A DNA stretch of 44,086 nt, from positions 1 to 44,086 of the forward strand of contig NZ_RAXT01000025.1 of NCBI RefSeq assembly GCF_003611475.1. The letters run 5' to 3'. How positions within the stretch are numbered: position 1 is the first letter of the stretch; every line of letters starts with the position of its first letter. Positions 41,796 through 44,086 of the stretch are shown piece by piece. Origin of the DNA: Acinetobacter rongchengensis. Its GTDB lineage: Bacteria > Pseudomonadota > Gammaproteobacteria > Pseudomonadales > Moraxellaceae. The notes beneath the pieces were generated by a model. It did no database searches and was not told where the DNA came from. It saw only the letters and a list, made by a program, of their open reading frames with translations. Made by a program: the position numbers and the translations under genes.

Positions 41796-43661
41796 ATGAA
41801 CAATCATTCTAATGAAGAAAATACTGATAACTCTTCAGATAAAAAAAAATCACCCGCATTCAAAGTTCTTGAATCCAATGCTGAAAAGTTCTTAATGGTG
41901 TGGTGGTATGGGGCGTTAGCAAAAGCTGAACGTAGAAATACCCAACCTAAAGTTCATGTTGCTTTTAGGGAACTTCTGGAAGATTACACACCCACAGATA
42001 ATTTTATTTTTATTGATGCCAATATGACAGATTTGGTGTCTTGGCCCATTGGCACAGTTTGGCATCATGAACGATTGGTTGATTATCTTCCCTTAGAAAT
42101 ACGGGAGTTTGATATTGACCATACGGATTTTAAACATACCTATATTCAAACATATAAGCGAGACGAAAAGACAGGGAAAATAGATCATTTCTTCTCAGAT
42201 AGGAATAAATTTTATATTAACCCAGGCCAACGTGAGAATTGTATTTCTTTTTCTTTAAAGGATCAGGAATATAAGGAGCTTCTCGTACCTTGTTTTGAGT
42301 TTCTGGTAAGAGGATATGGTCTCTCTACAGAACTTCCTAGAATTCTGACAACATATGATGAGGCCGAAAGACATGAACGGCTCTACACACCTCATCCAGA
42401 AGAAGAAAATACCTGGACGATCCTTATTGGTGATAGCCTCACATCAGATGATCATGTATTTATTGCCTACTATAAATACAGCGAATATACCCAGGATGCC
42501 GTAAGGATATTATTTAGCAGTATTGCAAAACATGATGATTTTACTCAAAGAAACCATATATACCCTAAAGTAATGCCATGGCATGAGGAAACGAGAAAAA
42601 TTAGGGTTTCAGGTTTTTGTATTCCTGACACCAATGCTTTTTTAGCCTTGACAGTTCTTGGAATAGAACTACCTGATCAAACACTTATCAGACGTGTTCC
42701 AAAGGTAATTCACCGCATTAAGAAACCTGTAGATGTCAACTCACCTAATCCTCCTCAGTTGCAACTAGGTCCTGGTCAGATTAACGTATCTGAAGATCAA
42801 GGAGGGCGCAAACCATTATTACAATCGGTTATTTTAGGTCATGAATTTACATGGTTAGGTTCAGGCCCTATCGGGGAAAAAAGTAAAACAAAGTATGAAA
42901 GAACCATCACCCAGCCACAGAGAAAGAAAAATACTAAAGAAACCAATACAGTTGGTACAGGAGAACCTGATAGCTCTAAGGAAGTTCTAAATGTCCAAAT
43001 TAACCCGACCACTAATGGAGATACAGAGTTTGAAGCTCCAGATCATGGAAGAATCATGGGCCTATGGAATGCATGTTTAAAGGCACGTTTGTTAAATCCC
43101 AGTATTGTCAATGCAGTCCACTATTATACTTTTGAGGAAGAGTTTGATTACAACGATAAACCCACTCTCATGGCCTTTTTCGTTAATTCAGAAACATTAA
43201 ATAATAAAGATATTACAGATGGAGAAAAACAAGCTTATAAAAATTGGTGTTATGCAAACTCAAATAAAACAGCACTTCGTGGAGCATTGATCATCCGATT
43301 ATCTCTTGTAAATTGCCCTCCAGTTTATCTTTTCGATATACAACCAGCGACTTACGTTTCCACTGTAGATGGGGATAGTGTTCTCAAGGAGCGTGGGCAT
43401 GCTGGTCTAATATTTAGGTCAAGAACCGTAGAACAATTTGAGCAGTATATTTCTGGGCTCATGGAGAACCTGCCTTCGTCAGAGGGTTCTTATACGACAA
43501 CTCTCCTAGGTTCCAATTTGGTTACTCAATTATTTGTTTTTAGACATTCAAAATCTGCTGGCTTGTCAGAGGGTGAATCAACGTTATTGAATGCTCTAAG
43601 AAAAATTGGAATTACGAATATCAAGTTAAAGGAGGAAAAGGAGGAAAAGGAGGAAAAATAA
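41796..43661 (+). CDS. Unrecognised 621-aa protein following Cap4; weak resemblance to TnsE
   Basis: ATG 41796 has AGAGAGG five bases upstream; a TTG two codons earlier is not needed. It lies 45 bases after Cap4 in the same direction. No enzyme motif was found. Blocks such as VPCFEFLVRGYGLS (near residue 165), a charged central linker (about residues 365-405), and RGALIIRLSLVNCPPVYLFD resemble, in order and spacing, what I remember of the Tn7 target-selection protein TnsE, but identity is low. It ends in KEEKEEKEEK encoded by a tandem GGAGGAAAA repeat. Alternatives: an extra CBASS accessory protein or an independent defence gene. There is no signal peptide or membrane segment. Confidence 0.8.
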   Translation: MNNHSNEENTDNSSDKKKSPAFKVLESNAEKFLMVWWYGALAKAERRNTQPKVHVAFRELLEDYTPTDNFIFIDANMTDLVSWPIGTVWHHERLVDYLPLEIREFDIDHTDFKHTYIQTYKRDEKTGKIDHFFSDRNKFYINPGQRENCISFSLKDQEYKELLVPCFEFLVRGYGLSTELPRILTTYDEAERHERLYTPHPEEENTWTILIGDSLTSDDHVFIAYYKYSEYTQDAVRILFSSIAKHDDFTQRNHIYPKVMPWHEETRKIRVSGFCIPDTNAFLALTVLGIELPDQTLIRRVPKVIHRIKKPVDVNSPNPPQLQLGPGQINVSEDQGGRKPLLQSVILGHEFTWLGSGPIGEKSKTKYERTITQPQRKKNTKETNTVGTGEPDSSKEVLNVQINPTTNGDTEFEAPDHGRIMGLWNACLKARLLNPSIVNAVHYYTFEEEFDYNDKPTLMAFFVNSETLNNKDITDGEKQAYKNWCYANSNKTALRGALIIRLSLVNCPPVYLFDIQPATYVSTVDGDSVLKERGHAGLIFRSRTVEQFEQYISGLMENLPSSEGSYTTTLLGSNLVTQLFVFRHSKSAGLSEGESTLLNALRKIGITNIKLKEEKEEKEEK

Positions 43662-43756
43662 TTTTCGAATCTTACAATTGTGACCATCTTCTTTTAGCCT
43701 AGTCCATAATTCTTTCCTATGGGTAATTTTTTACATATCAAATTGAATTATATATA

Positions 43757-43786
43757 GTTTAATGGCACTTTTAAGTGCCATTAAAC
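43757..43786. terminator. Bidirectional terminator between convergent genes
   Basis: GTTTAATGGCACTT (43757-43770) and AAGTGCCATTAAAC (43773-43786) form a perfect 14-bp inverted repeat with a 2-base loop. It sits between the rightward 621-aa gene and the leftward transporter gene and can serve both. Confidence 0.75.
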
Positions 43787-43847
43787 TTGGGTACCACTTG
43801 TGTGACTAGATAAGCACCTATATTAGGAATATTTAACCTTTTTAAAC

Positions 43848-44086
43848 TCAGTGTTCTGAATCCTTTGGTATATTTTCAATAATGCAATGATGAATATCAT
43901 CGTGATTGTTGAGTGATGTTTCAGCCTGAATAGTGACATGCTCAATACCTAGATTTTGTATGACATTCTCCAGATCATGTAAGAGTATCTGCACTTCCTG
44001 CATACTCATTTCTTCACTCACAACAATATGGCAGGATAAAATATAACGTTTACTTGTCAGACTCCATATATGTAAATCATGTACAC
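43848..44086 (-). CDS. Cation diffusion facilitator (CzcD/ZitB-like) transporter, C-terminal end only
   Basis: Reading leftward from the window edge there is an open frame of 79 codons ending in TGA at 43848-43850. It translates as VHDLHIWSLTSKRYILSCHI followed by VVSEEMSMQEVQILLHDLEN and a His-rich end (NNHDDIHHCIIENIP). This is the cytoplasmic ferredoxin-like domain of cation diffusion facilitators, which export Zn, Co or Cd; VHDLHIWSLT is characteristic. The transmembrane part lies outside the window. Whether the gene belongs to the plasmid or to the defence-carrying element cannot be told. Confidence 0.85.
   Translation of the reverse strand, partial: VHDLHIWSLTSKRYILSCHIVVSEEMSMQEVQILLHDLENVIQNLGIEHVTIQAETSLNNHDDIHHCIIENIPKDSEH

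Noticed and set aside
43628..43658. Tandem GGAGGAAAA copies as multiple ribosome binding sites
   Set aside because: They are in frame in the C-terminus of the 621-aa protein (KEEKEEKEEK) and no start codon of a following gene is nearby.
43661..43847. Search for the opposite transposon end next to the CBASS operon
   Set aside because: No inverted copy of the GAACTRTGCGACA repeats or of a TGTC-type terminus is visible here; only the bidirectional terminator.

Overview
The window looks like part of a large, AT-rich accessory replicon, most likely a big plasmid (or phage-plasmid) of Acinetobacter or another member of the Moraxellaceae. This rests on the low GC content, the style of the proteins, an IS66-family remnant and an Acinetobacter-type CBASS locus. 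It is an inference; no replication or ribosomal gene is present to settle it.

Region 1 (1-33312) is a long backbone block transcribed entirely rightwards. It holds: the C-terminal part of a probable strawberry-notch-like helicase (1-1864); a small acidic ORF; a 1480-aa glutamine-rich protein with one membrane-like helix and four related short beta-type segments; coiled-coil and hypothetical proteins (6622-8822); four consecutive proteins with long basic signal peptides, the last three being paralogues (8848-13109); two 2.4-kilo-residue paralogues carrying an LPD1-type HExxH zincin domain typical of 'large polyvalent proteins' of conjugative elements and phages (13318-20604 and 21613-28839), separated by a small membrane-anchored protein; and five unrecognised proteins (28849-33312). 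Several gene clusters are preceded by the palindrome GTATATAC and/or an AAACCCTCYCTYAAA element, which suggests element-specific regulation. The conserved-cysteine exported proteins and polyvalent proteins fit a conjugative transfer or DNA-delivery context, but no canonical VirB/Tra ATPase is visible here.

Region 2 (33314-33912) is the 3' part of an IS66-family insertion sequence. Its transposase gene is cut at about 33912 by a sequence that starts TGTCATTTCC and carries two 21-bp-spaced GAACTRTGCGACA repeats. This looks like the terminus of a Tn7/Tn5053-like (TnsB/TniA-type) transposon.

Region 3 (33913 to about 43790) is a defence island. It contains a leftward gene with a PD-(D/E)XK-like motif; a rightward HTH-ImmA/IrrE fusion regulator; a structured leader that I interpret as a C4-type antisense RNA with its small downstream ORF; and a complete type II CBASS operon: CD-NTase, Cap2 (E2-E1), Cap3 (JAMM peptidase), Cap4 (nuclease-SAVED). 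A co-directional 621-aa gene of uncertain nature follows; it faintly recalls TnsE. In the expected pathway, Cap2 primes the CD-NTase through its C-terminus, Cap3 reverses this, and the nucleotide second messenger activates Cap4 to degrade DNA.

Region 4 (43848-44086) is the C-terminal end of a leftward cation diffusion facilitator gene that runs out of the window.
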